Below the pieces are notes generated by a model. That model searched no databases. It was given only the letters and a program-made list of their open reading frames with translations, and was not told where the DNA came from. The translations under genes and the position numbers were made by a program. From contig NZ_CP023689.1 in NCBI RefSeq assembly GCF_008704715.1, positions 1,798,001 to 1,862,000 of the forward strand: a stretch of DNA of 64,000 nt. Direction: 5' to 3'. The first letter of the stretch is position 1. Each line of letters opens with the position of its first letter. Positions 36,887 through 45,567 of the stretch are shown here, piece after piece. The stretch is from Streptomyces chartreusis. GTDB taxonomy: Bacteria > Actinomycetota > Actinomycetes > Streptomycetales > Streptomycetaceae.

Positions 36887-39800
36887 TCAGTCGCCCTGGA
36901 CGGGCAGTTCCTTCAACTGGATGTTGCGGAAGGAGACCTGGTCGTCGGCGCCATGGTTCTGCAGGCCGATGTAGCCGTCGGTCAGGCTCCGCTCGGGGTC
37001 CTTGTTGGTGAAGTCGTTGATCCTGACTCCGTTGAGGAACACCTGGAGGCGTTCGCCCTGGACCTTGATCTCGTAGGAGTTCCACTGGCCGGGCGGCCGC
37101 AGAACCTGGTCACGGGCCTTGATGTTCGCCGACTTGAACGAGTAGACGGAGCCCGTGGTGCGGTCGGGCGCGTCCGTGGCGTCGATCTGGATCTCGTAGC
37201 CCTTGTTCACCGCGGACCAGGGGTCGTCGGAGGCCGGGAAGCCCACGAAGATCCCGGAGTTGTCGTCGCCCTGCATCTTCCAGTCGAGCTTGAGCGAGTA
37301 CGACTTCAGCTCCTTGGCCTGGTACCAGAGCAGGCCCATGCCGCCCTCGGTCTCCAGGGTGCCGTCCTTGACGTTGAACTTGCCGGGACCGGCCTGCTTC
37401 CAGCCCTCCAGGGTCTGGCCGTTGAAGATCTTCCGGTAGTCCTTGCTCGGCTTGCAGTCCGCCTTCACCTGGCCGGTGGCGTACTGGAGGCCGCCGAGCA
37501 GGTGGGCCCGGAAGGCCTCGTCGGCGTAGGACTCCTTGGTGTGGCCGCCGCCGGTGTAGAAGGACCGGCCGCCGCCGTAGCTCTGGCACCAGGCGATCGG
37601 GTGGTCGCCCTTCATGTTCCCGCCCTGGTAGGTGGTCTCGTCCAGGGTGGCGAGGACCTTGGCCTGCTCACGCGGGTTGGTGCGGTAGTTGTACCACTCG
37701 TCGGTGCGCTCCCAAGCGTCGCCGAGGTGCGCGGTGGACGGGTGGTCGTGGTCCTCGACGCGGACCGTGGCCTTCTGGATCGCCGGGTGCGAGTCGAAGT
37801 AGGCGCCGACCAGGCCGCCGTAGAACGACCAGTCGTACTCGGTGTCGGCGGCCGCGTGGATGCCCATGTATCCGCCGCCGCCGGCCACGTAGTTCTCGAA
37901 CGCCTTCTGCTGCTCGGCGTTCAACACGTCACCGGTGGTGGACAGGAAGGCCACCGCGTCGTACTTGGCGAGGTTGGCCGTGGTGAACTGCTTGGCCTCC
38001 TCGGTCGCGTCGACCGTGATGCCGGCCGGGCCGCCGAGCTCCTTCAGGGCCGCGACGCCGGCCGGGATGGAGTCGTGCCGGAAACCTGCGGTCTTGGAGA
38101 AGACCAGGACCTTCTTGCCGCCCTTGAACGGCTCCTTGGAGAACTCGAAGTCGTCCACGTCGTAGAGCGCGCCCGCGCCGCCCTTGAAGACCAGGTAGAC
38201 CTCGGTGGTCTTCTTCGGCAGCGCCCGCAGCGGCACGTCGACGTTCTGGAAGGTCTCCCAGCCGCCGGTCGGCGGGATGTACGCCGAGCCGTGCAGCGGT
38301 CCCTCGGGGGAGCCCGTGCGCACCTCGATGAAGCCGCCCGCGCCGCCGGAGGAGGCCCGCACGGTCATCTTCCTCTGTCCGTCGAACCGGTAGGGGGTGA
38401 AGGCGATCCAGTCGCCGTCGTCGATGTTCCCGACGGTCTTGCCCCCGTTGGCGCCGGTCTTGTCGATCACCGACACGCCCGACTGGGTGGTGAAGTGCTC
38501 GCCCTGGCGGTGCAGCGGCTGGAGCACGGCGCGTGCGGTGCCGGTCAGGGCCTCCTGGCCGTTCGCCCCGCCGTCGGTGTAGCTGGCGCCGACCACGCCG
38601 TAGATGTTGGCGTTGGGGTCGTGACCGCCGTCACCGGCGGGCGGCGTCAGGGTGCCCTCGCAGCCCATCTCGCTGGTCAGCTCGTGGGCGTGGGAGTCGT
38701 GGCCGAGGCTGTAGGCGACCTTGACCTTGGAGCAGTCGACCGTCTCCTCGGGGTCGGTGACGGTCACCTTGAACGGGACGGGCTTGCCGAACTCGGCCAG
38801 CGCGCCGTTGCCCGGGATGTCGATCCTCACCTTGGGCTCGGTGTTGCCGACGACGATCCGGGTGCTGGCGTTGCCGGTGTTGCCCTCGGGGTCCTTGGCG
38901 GTGAAGGTGGCGGTGTAGGTGCCGACCTTCTTGTACTGGTGGGCGGGGTTGAGGCCCTCGCCCTTGGTGCCGTCGCCGAAGTCCCAGCTGTAGGTGAGGT
39001 CCGGGGAGTCGGCGTCCTTGGCGGAGCCGGTGAACTTGACCTTCAGGCCGGCCGCGCCGGACGTCTTGTCGGCGCTCACCTCGGCGATCGGGGAGAAGCC
39101 GTCCTCGGCGTTCTCGATCCGGTAGAGCGCGGAGTGCTCGTCGCCCTGGAACCAGGAGATGCCGTAGTCGAGGACGTAGAGCGCGCCGTCGGGGCCGAAC
39201 TCCATGTCCATGATCTGGGTGCCGGTCCACGGGAAGTCGTTGATCTTCGCGACGGAGCCGTCCTCGTTCTGCTGGATCCGCTTGATCCAGCGGCGGCCGA
39301 ACTCACCGGCGAAGAAGTCGCCGTCGTAGGCCTCGGGGAACTTCACGCTGGAGTCGAGGTCGGGGTCGTAGCGGTAGACCGGGCCGCCCATCGGGGACTC
39401 GGAGCCGGAGCCGAACTCCGGCACGGAGCCGCCGTCGTACGGGATCCAGGCGGCCTGCGCGGGCGGCAGGTCGGTGAGGCCCGTGTTGTACGGCGAGGTG
39501 TTCTTCGGCGCGGCGCAGTCGAACTTCGCGCCGGAGGTGCCGGTGGCGAAGTCGTAGTCGACGTAGGCGTCGTTGTTGCCGGTGCAGAACGGCCAGCCGA
39601 AGTTCGCGGCCTTGGTGACCTTCGCGAACTCGACCTGTCCGGCCGGGCCGCGCGTCGGTGAGGCGGCGCCCGCGTCGGGGCCGTAGTCACCGACGTAGAC
39701 GATGCCGGTCTTGTCGTCGACGCTCATCCGGAACGGGTTGCGGAAGCCCATCGCGTAGATCTCGGGACGGGTCTTCTCGGTGCCCGCGGCGAAGAGGTTG

Positions 39801-40609
39801 CCCTCCGGGACGGTGTACGAGCCGTCCTCGGCGACCTTGATGCGCAGGATCTTGCCGCGCAGGTCGTTGGTGTTGCCGGAGCTGCGGCGGGCGTCGAAGG
39901 CGGGATTGCGGCCCTCGCGGACGTCGATCGGCGTGTAGCCGTCGGAGGCGAAGGGGTTGGTGTCGTCGCCGGTCGACAGGTACAGGTTGCCGGCCGCGTC
40001 GAAGTCGATGTCGCCGCCGACGTGGCAGCAGGTGCCGCGGGAGGCCGCGACGTCGATGACCTTCTTCTCGCTGGCCGTGTTGAGCGTGCCGTTGGCGTTC
40101 AGCGTGAAGCGGGAGAGGCGGTTGACGCCGTCGAACTTCTTGAAGTCGTCAGCGGTGCCGGTCTCCGGGGCGTCGCCCGCGGGGGTGTCTAGCGGCGGGG
40201 CGTAGTAGAGGTAGATCGCCCGGTTGTTCTCGAAGTCCGGGTCGATGCCGACGCCCTGGAGGCCCTCTTCGTCGTGGCTGTAGACGTCGAGCTTGCCGGC
40301 GACCTTGGTGACGCCGCCCTGGTCGGTGAGGCGCAGTGTGCCGTCGCGCGAGGTGTGCAGGACGCTGCGGTCCGGGAGCACGGCGAGCGACATCGGCTCG
40401 CCCATCTCGGGTTCGCCCTTGGCGAGCGGTACCTGCTGGAACTGGCCCTCGGCGGCTGCCGGTTCGTCGTGTTCCGGGTGGCCGGGGTGGGCGCCGGCGA
40501 CGGTCGCCGGGGCGCCGACCGCGAGGAGCAGGCCGGTGAACAGGGCGACGGCGGTGCGAAGGCGCGGGCGCCTCGGGGTGCGGGTGCTTCGGGGTCTGGT
40601 TCTGTGCAC
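36887..40609 (-). CDS. Secreted five-domain GSDH/PKD/CBM6/ThuA/DUF1080 protein
   Basis: A 1240-residue exported protein with a Sec-type signal (about 1-40). In order: a PQQ-dependent sugar-dehydrogenase-like propeller (65-490, with CCHVGGDIDFDAAGNLYLST), a PKD domain (498-586, YSWDFGDGTKGEG), an undefined Ig-like stretch (590-685), a CBM6-like sugar-binding domain (690-820), ThuA (823-1050, GGGGYMGIHAAADTEYDW) and DUF1080 (1057-1235, KIFNGQTLEGWKQ). DUF1080 members hydrolyse 3-keto-glycosides. The dehydrogenase domain plus DUF1080 in one chain suggests oxidation followed by cleavage of a sugar. It lies 84 bp upstream of the inositol synthase gene. Confidence 0.87.
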   Translation of the reverse strand: MHRTRPRSTRTPRRPRLRTAVALFTGLLLAVGAPATVAGAHPGHPEHDEPAAAEGQFQQVPLAKGEPEMGEPMSLAVLPDRSVLHTSRDGTLRLTDQGGVTKVAGKLDVYSHDEEGLQGVGIDPDFENNRAIYLYYAPPLDTPAGDAPETGTADDFKKFDGVNRLSRFTLNANGTLNTASEKKVIDVAASRGTCCHVGGDIDFDAAGNLYLSTGDDTNPFASDGYTPIDVREGRNPAFDARRSSGNTNDLRGKILRIKVAEDGSYTVPEGNLFAAGTEKTRPEIYAMGFRNPFRMSVDDKTGIVYVGDYGPDAGAASPTRGPAGQVEFAKVTKAANFGWPFCTGNNDAYVDYDFATGTSGAKFDCAAPKNTSPYNTGLTDLPPAQAAWIPYDGGSVPEFGSGSESPMGGPVYRYDPDLDSSVKFPEAYDGDFFAGEFGRRWIKRIQQNEDGSVAKINDFPWTGTQIMDMEFGPDGALYVLDYGISWFQGDEHSALYRIENAEDGFSPIAEVSADKTSGAAGLKVKFTGSAKDADSPDLTYSWDFGDGTKGEGLNPAHQYKKVGTYTATFTAKDPEGNTGNASTRIVVGNTEPKVRIDIPGNGALAEFGKPVPFKVTVTDPEETVDCSKVKVAYSLGHDSHAHELTSEMGCEGTLTPPAGDGGHDPNANIYGVVGASYTDGGANGQEALTGTARAVLQPLHRQGEHFTTQSGVSVIDKTGANGGKTVGNIDDGDWIAFTPYRFDGQRKMTVRASSGGAGGFIEVRTGSPEGPLHGSAYIPPTGGWETFQNVDVPLRALPKKTTEVYLVFKGGAGALYDVDDFEFSKEPFKGGKKVLVFSKTAGFRHDSIPAGVAALKELGGPAGITVDATEEAKQFTTANLAKYDAVAFLSTTGDVLNAEQQKAFENYVAGGGGYMGIHAAADTEYDWSFYGGLVGAYFDSHPAIQKATVRVEDHDHPSTAHLGDAWERTDEWYNYRTNPREQAKVLATLDETTYQGGNMKGDHPIAWCQSYGGGRSFYTGGGHTKESYADEAFRAHLLGGLQYATGQVKADCKPSKDYRKIFNGQTLEGWKQAGPGKFNVKDGTLETEGGMGLLWYQAKELKSYSLKLDWKMQGDDNSGIFVGFPASDDPWSAVNKGYEIQIDATDAPDRTTGSVYSFKSANIKARDQVLRPPGQWNSYEIKVQGERLQVFLNGVRINDFTNKDPERSLTDGYIGLQNHGADDQVSFRNIQLKELPVQGD

Positions 40610-40721
40610 GAAGTCCCTCCGGGAACGGGGTGTGCCGTACGGGGTGGGTGCGAAGACGTGCGGTGCGGGCGCCGGGGTGCGCCGTCACCCCGGGGGTGGT
40701 TGTGCCGTGAGTACTTCCGTG

Positions 40722-40771
40722 TGTCCTGAACACTTCCCTGTGTCCTGAACGCTTCTGCGTGTGTCCTGAAC
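40722..40771. repeat. Three direct repeats TGTCCTGAAC
   Basis: Copies at 40722-40731, 40741-40750 and 40762-40771, spaced 19 and 21 bp, and flanked by CTTC after each. They lie 113-162 bp upstream of the ThuA/DUF1080 start. About two-turn spacing suggests binding of one protein several times on one face of the helix. The core CAGGACA (minus strand) also occurs in the ROK-type operators. Confidence 0.7.
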
Positions 40772-40833
40772 ACTTCAGGGACGGTAACCGCGTACGTCCG
40801 GGGCGAACACCCCTTGCGTCAGGATCTGTTGAA

Positions 40834-40856
40834 CTTTTTCCCATCGCAGGACAAAG
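40834..40856. promoter_or_regulatory. ROK-type operator, site 1
   Basis: CTTTTTCC-N7-GGACAAAG is an inverted repeat with 7 of 8 pairs matching. The same element with the same 7-bp spacer lies upstream of the ROK gene (48545-48567). Distance to the ThuA/DUF1080 start is 225 bp. Confidence 0.6.
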
Positions 40857-40931
40857 CGGGATTCGGGCAGGTCGGAGGGGGGACCGGTGGTATCTCCGGT
40901 CCCCGTCCCCGACCTGCGCCGGGTGCGTGGT

Positions 40932-41930
40932 TCAGCTGTTGAAGGCGGCGTCGAAGGACGCGCTGGGCGGCTCGAAGTCGAAGGCCTTCAGCCGCGTCAG
41001 CGCCTCGGGGGCGCCCTGGAGCCGGTCCATGCCGGCGTCCTCCCACTCCACGGAGATGGGCCCCTTGTAGTCGATGGAACGCAGCATCCGGAAGACGTCC
41101 TCCCACGGGACGTCGCCGTGCCCGGCCGAGACGAAGTCCCAGCCGCGGCGCGGGTCGCCCCATGGCAGGTGTGAGCCGAGACGGCCGTTGCGGCCGTCGA
41201 GGCGCTTGCGGGCCTCCTTGCAGTCGACGTGGTAGATGCGGTCGCGGAAGTCCCACAGGAACCCGACCGGGTCGAGGTCCTGCCACACGAAGTGGGAGGG
41301 GTCGAAGTTCAGGCCGAAGGCGGGGCGGTGGCCGACGGCCTCCAGGGCGCGCTGTGTCGTCCAGTAGTCGTAGGCGATCTCGCTCGGGTGGACCTCGTGC
41401 GCGAAGCGCACGCCCTCCGCGTCGAAGACGTCCAGGATCGGGTTCCAGCGCTCGGCGAAGTCCTCGTAGCCGCGCTCGATCATCGACTCGGGCGCGGGCG
41501 GGAACATGGCGACGAGGTGCCAGATCGCGGAGCCGGTGAAGCCGATCACGGTGTCGACGCCGAGGGCGGCCGCGGCTCGCGCGGTGTCCTTCATACGGGC
41601 CGCGGCGCGCTGCCGGACACCCTCCGCGTCGCCGTCGCCCCACACCTCGGCCGGCAGGATGGCCTGGTGGCGCTCGTCGATGATGGCGTCGCACACCGCC
41701 TGGCCGACCAGGTGGTTGGAGATCGCCCAGCACTTGAGCCCGTACTTGTCGAGCAGGGCCTTCCTGGAATCGATGTACGACGGGTCCGCCAGAGCCTTGT
41801 CGACCTCGAAGTGGTCGCCCCAGCAGGCGAGTTCGAGCCCGTCGTAGCCGAAGTCGCGGGCGAGCCGGCAGACCTCCTCCAGCGGCAGGTCGGCCCACTG
41901 GCCGGTGAACAGCGTGAACGTACGCGGCAT
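40932..41930 (-). CDS. Sugar phosphate isomerase/epimerase
   Basis: A 332-residue cytosolic TIM barrel of the AP_endonuc_2 family. Metal-site motifs: [42 protein letters not shown] and [11 protein letters not shown]. It follows the Gfo/Idh/MocA gene by 36 bp. Such pairs act on keto-sugars or inositols, with the dehydrogenase making a keto form that the TIM barrel rearranges. Substrate unknown. Confidence 0.85.
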   Translation of the reverse strand: MPRTFTLFTGQWADLPLEEVCRLARDFGYDGLELACWGDHFEVDKALADPSYIDSRKALLDKYGLKCWAISNHLVGQAVCDAIIDERHQAILPAEVWGDGDAEGVRQRAAARMKDTARAAAALGVDTVIGFTGSAIWHLVAMFPPAPESMIERGYEDFAERWNPILDVFDAEGVRFAHEVHPSEIAYDYWTTQRALEAVGHRPAFGLNFDPSHFVWQDLDPVGFLWDFRDRIYHVDCKEARKRLDGRNGRLGSHLPWGDPRRGWDFVSAGHGDVPWEDVFRMLRSIDYKGPISVEWEDAGMDRLQGAPEALTRLKAFDFEPPSASFDAAFNS

Positions 41931-41966
41931 TGCGCGTCAGCCTCCTCGGGCCGCTATCGGGGTGGT

Positions 41967-43223
41967 TCAGACGGCGATCGGGGTGTAGACGGAGTTCTTC
42001 TCGGCGCTCTCCTCCACCGCCGCGAGCACGCGCTGCACCTGGAGCCCGTCGGCGAAGGACGGCTGCGGCCGGCGGCCCTCGGCGACGGCGTGGACCAGGT
42101 CGCGGGCCTGGTGGACGAAGGTGTGCTCGTAGCCGAGGCCGTGGCCCGGCGGCCACCAGGCGTCCAGGTAGGGGTGGTCGGGTTGGGTGACGAGGATGCG
42201 GCGGAAGCCGGCGTGCGCGCCCGGTTCCCTGCCGTCGTGGTAGGAGAGCTCGTTGAGCCGCTCCAGGTCGAACGCGATCGAGCCGAGCTCGCCGTTGAGC
42301 TCGATGCGCAGGGCGTTCTTCCGGCCGGTGGCGTAGCGGGTGGCCTCGAAGGAGGCGAGGGCGCCGGACGGGAAGCGGCCGGTGAAGACGGCGGCGTCGT
42401 CGACGGTGACCTGGCCGGTGCCGTTCGCGGAGACGGCGGACAGACCGCTCGTGGGTCCGCCGGGCAGGGGCCGTTCCCGCACGAAGGTCTCCGTCATCGC
42501 GGACACCCCGCCGAGCTGCTCCCCCACCAGGTACTGCGCCAGGTCGATGATGTGCGCGCCCAGGTCGCCGAGCGCGCCCGAACCGGCCAGCTCCTTGCGC
42601 AGCCGCCAGGTCAGCGGGAACTCGGGGTCCACCAGCCAGTCCTGGAGGTACGTCACCCGCACGTGGCGCAGGGTGCCGAGGCGACCCTCCGCAACCATGC
42701 TGCGGGCCAGCGCGGTGGCGGGCACCCGGCGGTAGTTGAAGCCGACCATCGCCAACTGACCGCGCCCGTAAGCCTCTTCGGCCGCCGCGGCCATCGCCTC
42801 GGCCTCCTCGACGGTGTTCGCGAGGGGCTTCTCGCACAGGACGTGCTTGCCCGCGGCCAGTGCGGCGAGGGCGATCTCGGCGTGGCTGTCGCCCGGGGTG
42901 CAGATGTCGACGAGGTCGATGTCGTCGCGTGCGATCAGCGCACGCCAGTCGGTCTCCGCCGACTCCCAGCCGTGGCGTTCGGCGGCCGCGCGCACGGCCG
43001 TGGCGTCCCGTCCGCAGATCGCGGTCATGACCGGCGTGCGAGGGAGGTCGAAGACACGGCCCGCGGTGCGCCAGCCCTGCGAGTGGGCGGCGCCCATGAA
43101 GGCGTAGCCGACCATGCCGACGCGCAGTGGTGGCTTGTGGGTCCCCGGGGCCGGCACTCCCGCCTCGCCGGCCGTGGCCCGTGCCTCCGCCTCGGCCTCT
43201 TCGGGCTGCTGCGGCTGTCCCAT
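41967..43223 (-). CDS. Gfo/Idh/MocA family oxidoreductase
   Basis: A 418-residue NAD(P)-dependent sugar or inositol dehydrogenase. The Rossmann motif is RVGMVGYAFMGAAHSQGW, followed by HVLCEKPLANTVEEAE (catalytic Lys in EKP) and a C-terminal domain with GALGDLGAHIIDLAQYLVG (Asp/His). The first 30 residues (Glu/Ala-rich) are an extension. The ATG at 43223 has GGAGG 8 bases upstream. Along with the isomerase and the ribose-type importer it forms a sugar-use operon. Confidence 0.9.
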   Translation of the reverse strand: MGQPQQPEEAEAEARATAGEAGVPAPGTHKPPLRVGMVGYAFMGAAHSQGWRTAGRVFDLPRTPVMTAICGRDATAVRAAAERHGWESAETDWRALIARDDIDLVDICTPGDSHAEIALAALAAGKHVLCEKPLANTVEEAEAMAAAAEEAYGRGQLAMVGFNYRRVPATALARSMVAEGRLGTLRHVRVTYLQDWLVDPEFPLTWRLRKELAGSGALGDLGAHIIDLAQYLVGEQLGGVSAMTETFVRERPLPGGPTSGLSAVSANGTGQVTVDDAAVFTGRFPSGALASFEATRYATGRKNALRIELNGELGSIAFDLERLNELSYHDGREPGAHAGFRRILVTQPDHPYLDAWWPPGHGLGYEHTFVHQARDLVHAVAEGRRPQPSFADGLQVQRVLAAVEESAEKNSVYTPIAV

Positions 43224-43461
43224 GCGATGGTCCTCCTCGTCGTCGTGCCGCGGTGGGGGGTTTCGGGGCGTCCTGCGGAATCGAGCCGTCACCTGCCGGG
43301 CCCGCCGGAGCCGGGGCGGCGGGCCGTCCCTGCGCGGCGGGCGCGCTCGGGTCCCGGGCGGTCGGCCCGCGTCCCGGTGCCACGGCCCGGGCCGGCCCGG
43401 TCCGCCGGACGCTCCCGGCCCTGCCCGACGGGCCCCTCGGCCGCGTCGGGCAGGGTGCGCC

Positions 43462-44499
43462 TCACTTGAAGCCGGTGGACATGTACTTGTCGACGTTCTC
43501 CTTGTCGACGACCGCCGAGTACAGCGTGATCGAGGCGGGGATCTCGAACTCGGCCATGCCGCCGACGCCCTTGCCCTGGCCCAGCGCACGGGCCAGGTCG
43601 ATGGCGGACGCGGCCATGGTCGGCGGGTACAGGACCGTGGCCTTCAGGACGCCGTCGTCCTGCTTGATGGCCTGGAAGGCGGACAGCGCGCCCGCGCCGC
43701 CGACCATCAGGAAGTCGTCGCGCCCGGCCTGCTCGATGGCGCGCAGGGCGCCGACGCCCTGGTCGTCGTCGTGGTTCCACAGGGCATCGAACTTCGACTG
43801 GGCCTGGAGCAGTTGCGCCATCTTGGCCTGTCCGGACTCGACCGTGAACTCGGCGGCCTGGCGGGCCACCTTCTTGATGTTGGGGTAGTTCTTCAGCGCG
43901 TCGTCGAAGCCCTGGGTGCGCTGCTTGGTCAGCTCCAGGTTGTCCAGGCCGGCGAGCTCGATGACCTTGGCGTCCGACTTGTCCTTGAGCTTCTCGCCGA
44001 TGTAGTGCCCGGCGTTGAGACCCATGCCGTAGTTGTCGCCGCCGATCCAGCAGCGGTACGCCTGCGGGGTGTTGAAGATCCGGTCGAGGTTGATGACCGG
44101 GATGCCCGCGCGCATCGCCTTCAGGCCGACCTGGGTGAGCGCCTTGCCGTCGGCGGGCAGCACCACCAGGACGTCGACCTTCTTGTTGATCAGCGTCTCG
44201 ATCTGGCCGATCTGCGCGGCGGTGTCGTTGGAGCCCTCGGTGATCTCCAGGGTGACGTCGGAGTACTTCTTCGCCCGGCTCTTGGCGTTGTCGTTGATCG
44301 CGTTGAGCCAGCCGTGGTCGGCCTGCGGACCGGCGAAGCCGATCGTGACCTCCTTGCCGGGCTTGTCGTCGGCGGCCGGCTGGTCGTTCGCGGCCGGCTC
44401 GTCGCTGGACTCGTTGCTCGTGCAACCCACGAGGAGGGTGCCGGCACCTATGGCGGCGGTCCCGAACAGCAGCCCTCTGCGACTGGTGAGCTCTGGCAT
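43462..44499 (-). CDS. Ribose-type ABC substrate-binding lipoprotein
   Basis: A 345-residue binding protein of the Peripla_BP_4 family. It begins with a Tat-like sequence SRRGLLFGTAAIGAG and a lipobox LLVGC (Cys near 26), so export may be Tat-dependent with lipid anchoring. Core motifs: VDVLVVLPADGKALTQ, GIPVINLDRIF and LWNHDDDQGVGALRAI. It follows the permease gene by 48 bp. A 238-bp gap, GC-rich with dyads, separates it from the oxidoreductase gene. Confidence 0.9.
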   Translation of the reverse strand: MPELTSRRGLLFGTAAIGAGTLLVGCTSNESSDEPAANDQPAADDKPGKEVTIGFAGPQADHGWLNAINDNAKSRAKKYSDVTLEITEGSNDTAAQIGQIETLINKKVDVLVVLPADGKALTQVGLKAMRAGIPVINLDRIFNTPQAYRCWIGGDNYGMGLNAGHYIGEKLKDKSDAKVIELAGLDNLELTKQRTQGFDDALKNYPNIKKVARQAAEFTVESGQAKMAQLLQAQSKFDALWNHDDDQGVGALRAIEQAGRDDFLMVGGAGALSAFQAIKQDDGVLKATVLYPPTMAASAIDLARALGQGKGVGGMAEFEIPASITLYSAVVDKENVDKYMSTGFK

Positions 44500-44547
44500 G
44501 GCGGTGAACCTTTCCTCAGGTCGTGCTCGGGGGTGGCGGTACGACCC

Positions 44548-45567
44548 TCAGGTCGTGCTTGCGGTACGGCGCTGGACCAGCACGGCGGCGACGATGATCG
44601 CGCCCTTGGCGATCTGCTGGACGTCGCTCTGCAGGTTGTTCAGGGCGAAGATGTTGGTGATCGTGGTGAAGATCAGGACGCCGAGCACGGAGCCGACGAT
44701 GGTGCCGCGGCCCCCGGTGAGCAGGGTGCCGCCGATGATCGCGGCCGCGATGGCGTCGAGTTCGTAGAGGTTGCCGTTGGTGTTCTGGCCGGAGCCGGAC
44801 AGGATGATCAGCAGGAAGGCCGCGATGCCGCAGCACAGTCCGGACAGCAGGTAGAGGTAGAGCCGCTGGCGGCGGACGTCGATGCCGGCCAGGCGGGCCG
44901 CCTCCGCGTTGCCGCCGACGGCGACCGAGCGCCGTCCGAAGGTCGTGCGGTTCAGCACCAGCCAGCCGATGATCGTCACGACCGCGAACACCATGACGAG
45001 CGGCGGGATGCCGAGGACGTAGGCGTCGCGTTCGCCGAGGTCGAGCACCGAGGGGATGGTGACGATCTGCGTCTTGCCGTCGGTGATCTGGAGGGCCAGA
45101 CCGCGGGCCGAGGCCAGCATGGCGAGCGTCGCGATGAACGGCACCATCGCGCCGTACGCGATCAGCACCCCGTTGACCAGCCCGCATCCCACACCGACGA
45201 TCACGGCGGTGAAGAGGATGCCGGCGAAGCCGTACTCCTGGGTCGCGACCGTCGTCGCCCATACCGAGGCGAGCGCGACGATCGCGCCGACGGAGAGGTC
45301 GATGCCGCCGGAGATGATGACGAAGGTCATGCCGACGGTGACGACGCCGATCACGGATGCCTGGGTGAGGACCAGTTGGAGGTTGCGGGTGTCCAGGAAC
45401 TCGTCAGGCTTGGTGATGCCGCCGATGACGATCAGCGCGGCGAGGACGCCGAGCAGGGAGAGCGTGCGCACGTCGGCGTGGGCCATCAGGCCGCGCCAGG
45501 CGGGCGGTCCGTCGGCCGACTGCACCTTGCCGGTGCTGTCCCGCGGCGGGGAGGCGTGCTGCGTCAT
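44548..45567 (-). CDS. Ribose-type ABC transporter permease
   Basis: A 339-residue inner-membrane permease of the RbsC family with 8-10 spans. Landmarks are SGGIDLSVGAIVALASVWA and GGRGTIVGSVLGVLIFT, both conserved in RbsC. The N-terminal 30 residues are cytosolic. It overlaps the ATPase stop by 4 bp (ATGA), so the two are coupled. Confidence 0.92.
   Translation of the reverse strand: MTQHASPPRDSTGKVQSADGPPAWRGLMAHADVRTLSLLGVLAALIVIGGITKPDEFLDTRNLQLVLTQASVIGVVTVGMTFVIISGGIDLSVGAIVALASVWATTVATQEYGFAGILFTAVIVGVGCGLVNGVLIAYGAMVPFIATLAMLASARGLALQITDGKTQIVTIPSVLDLGERDAYVLGIPPLVMVFAVVTIIGWLVLNRTTFGRRSVAVGGNAEAARLAGIDVRRQRLYLYLLSGLCCGIAAFLLIILSGSGQNTNGNLYELDAIAAAIIGGTLLTGGRGTIVGSVLGVLIFTTITNIFALNNLQSDVQQIAKGAIIVAAVLVQRRTASTT

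Larger units (their letters stand above)
40610..40931. other. Regulatory intergenic region upstream of the ThuA/DUF1080 gene
   Basis: The 322 bp contain no gene. They hold three TGTCCTGAAC direct repeats (40722-40771) and the ROK-type operator at 40834-40856, each listed separately. No clear -10/-35 pair is visible for the ThuA gene. Confidence 0.6.

Noticed and set aside
35627..39661. A 1344-codon open frame opposite the inositol synthase and ThuA/DUF1080 genes
   Set aside because: It crosses two well-supported genes in antisense, has Val/Gly/Leu-rich low-complexity content and no domain.
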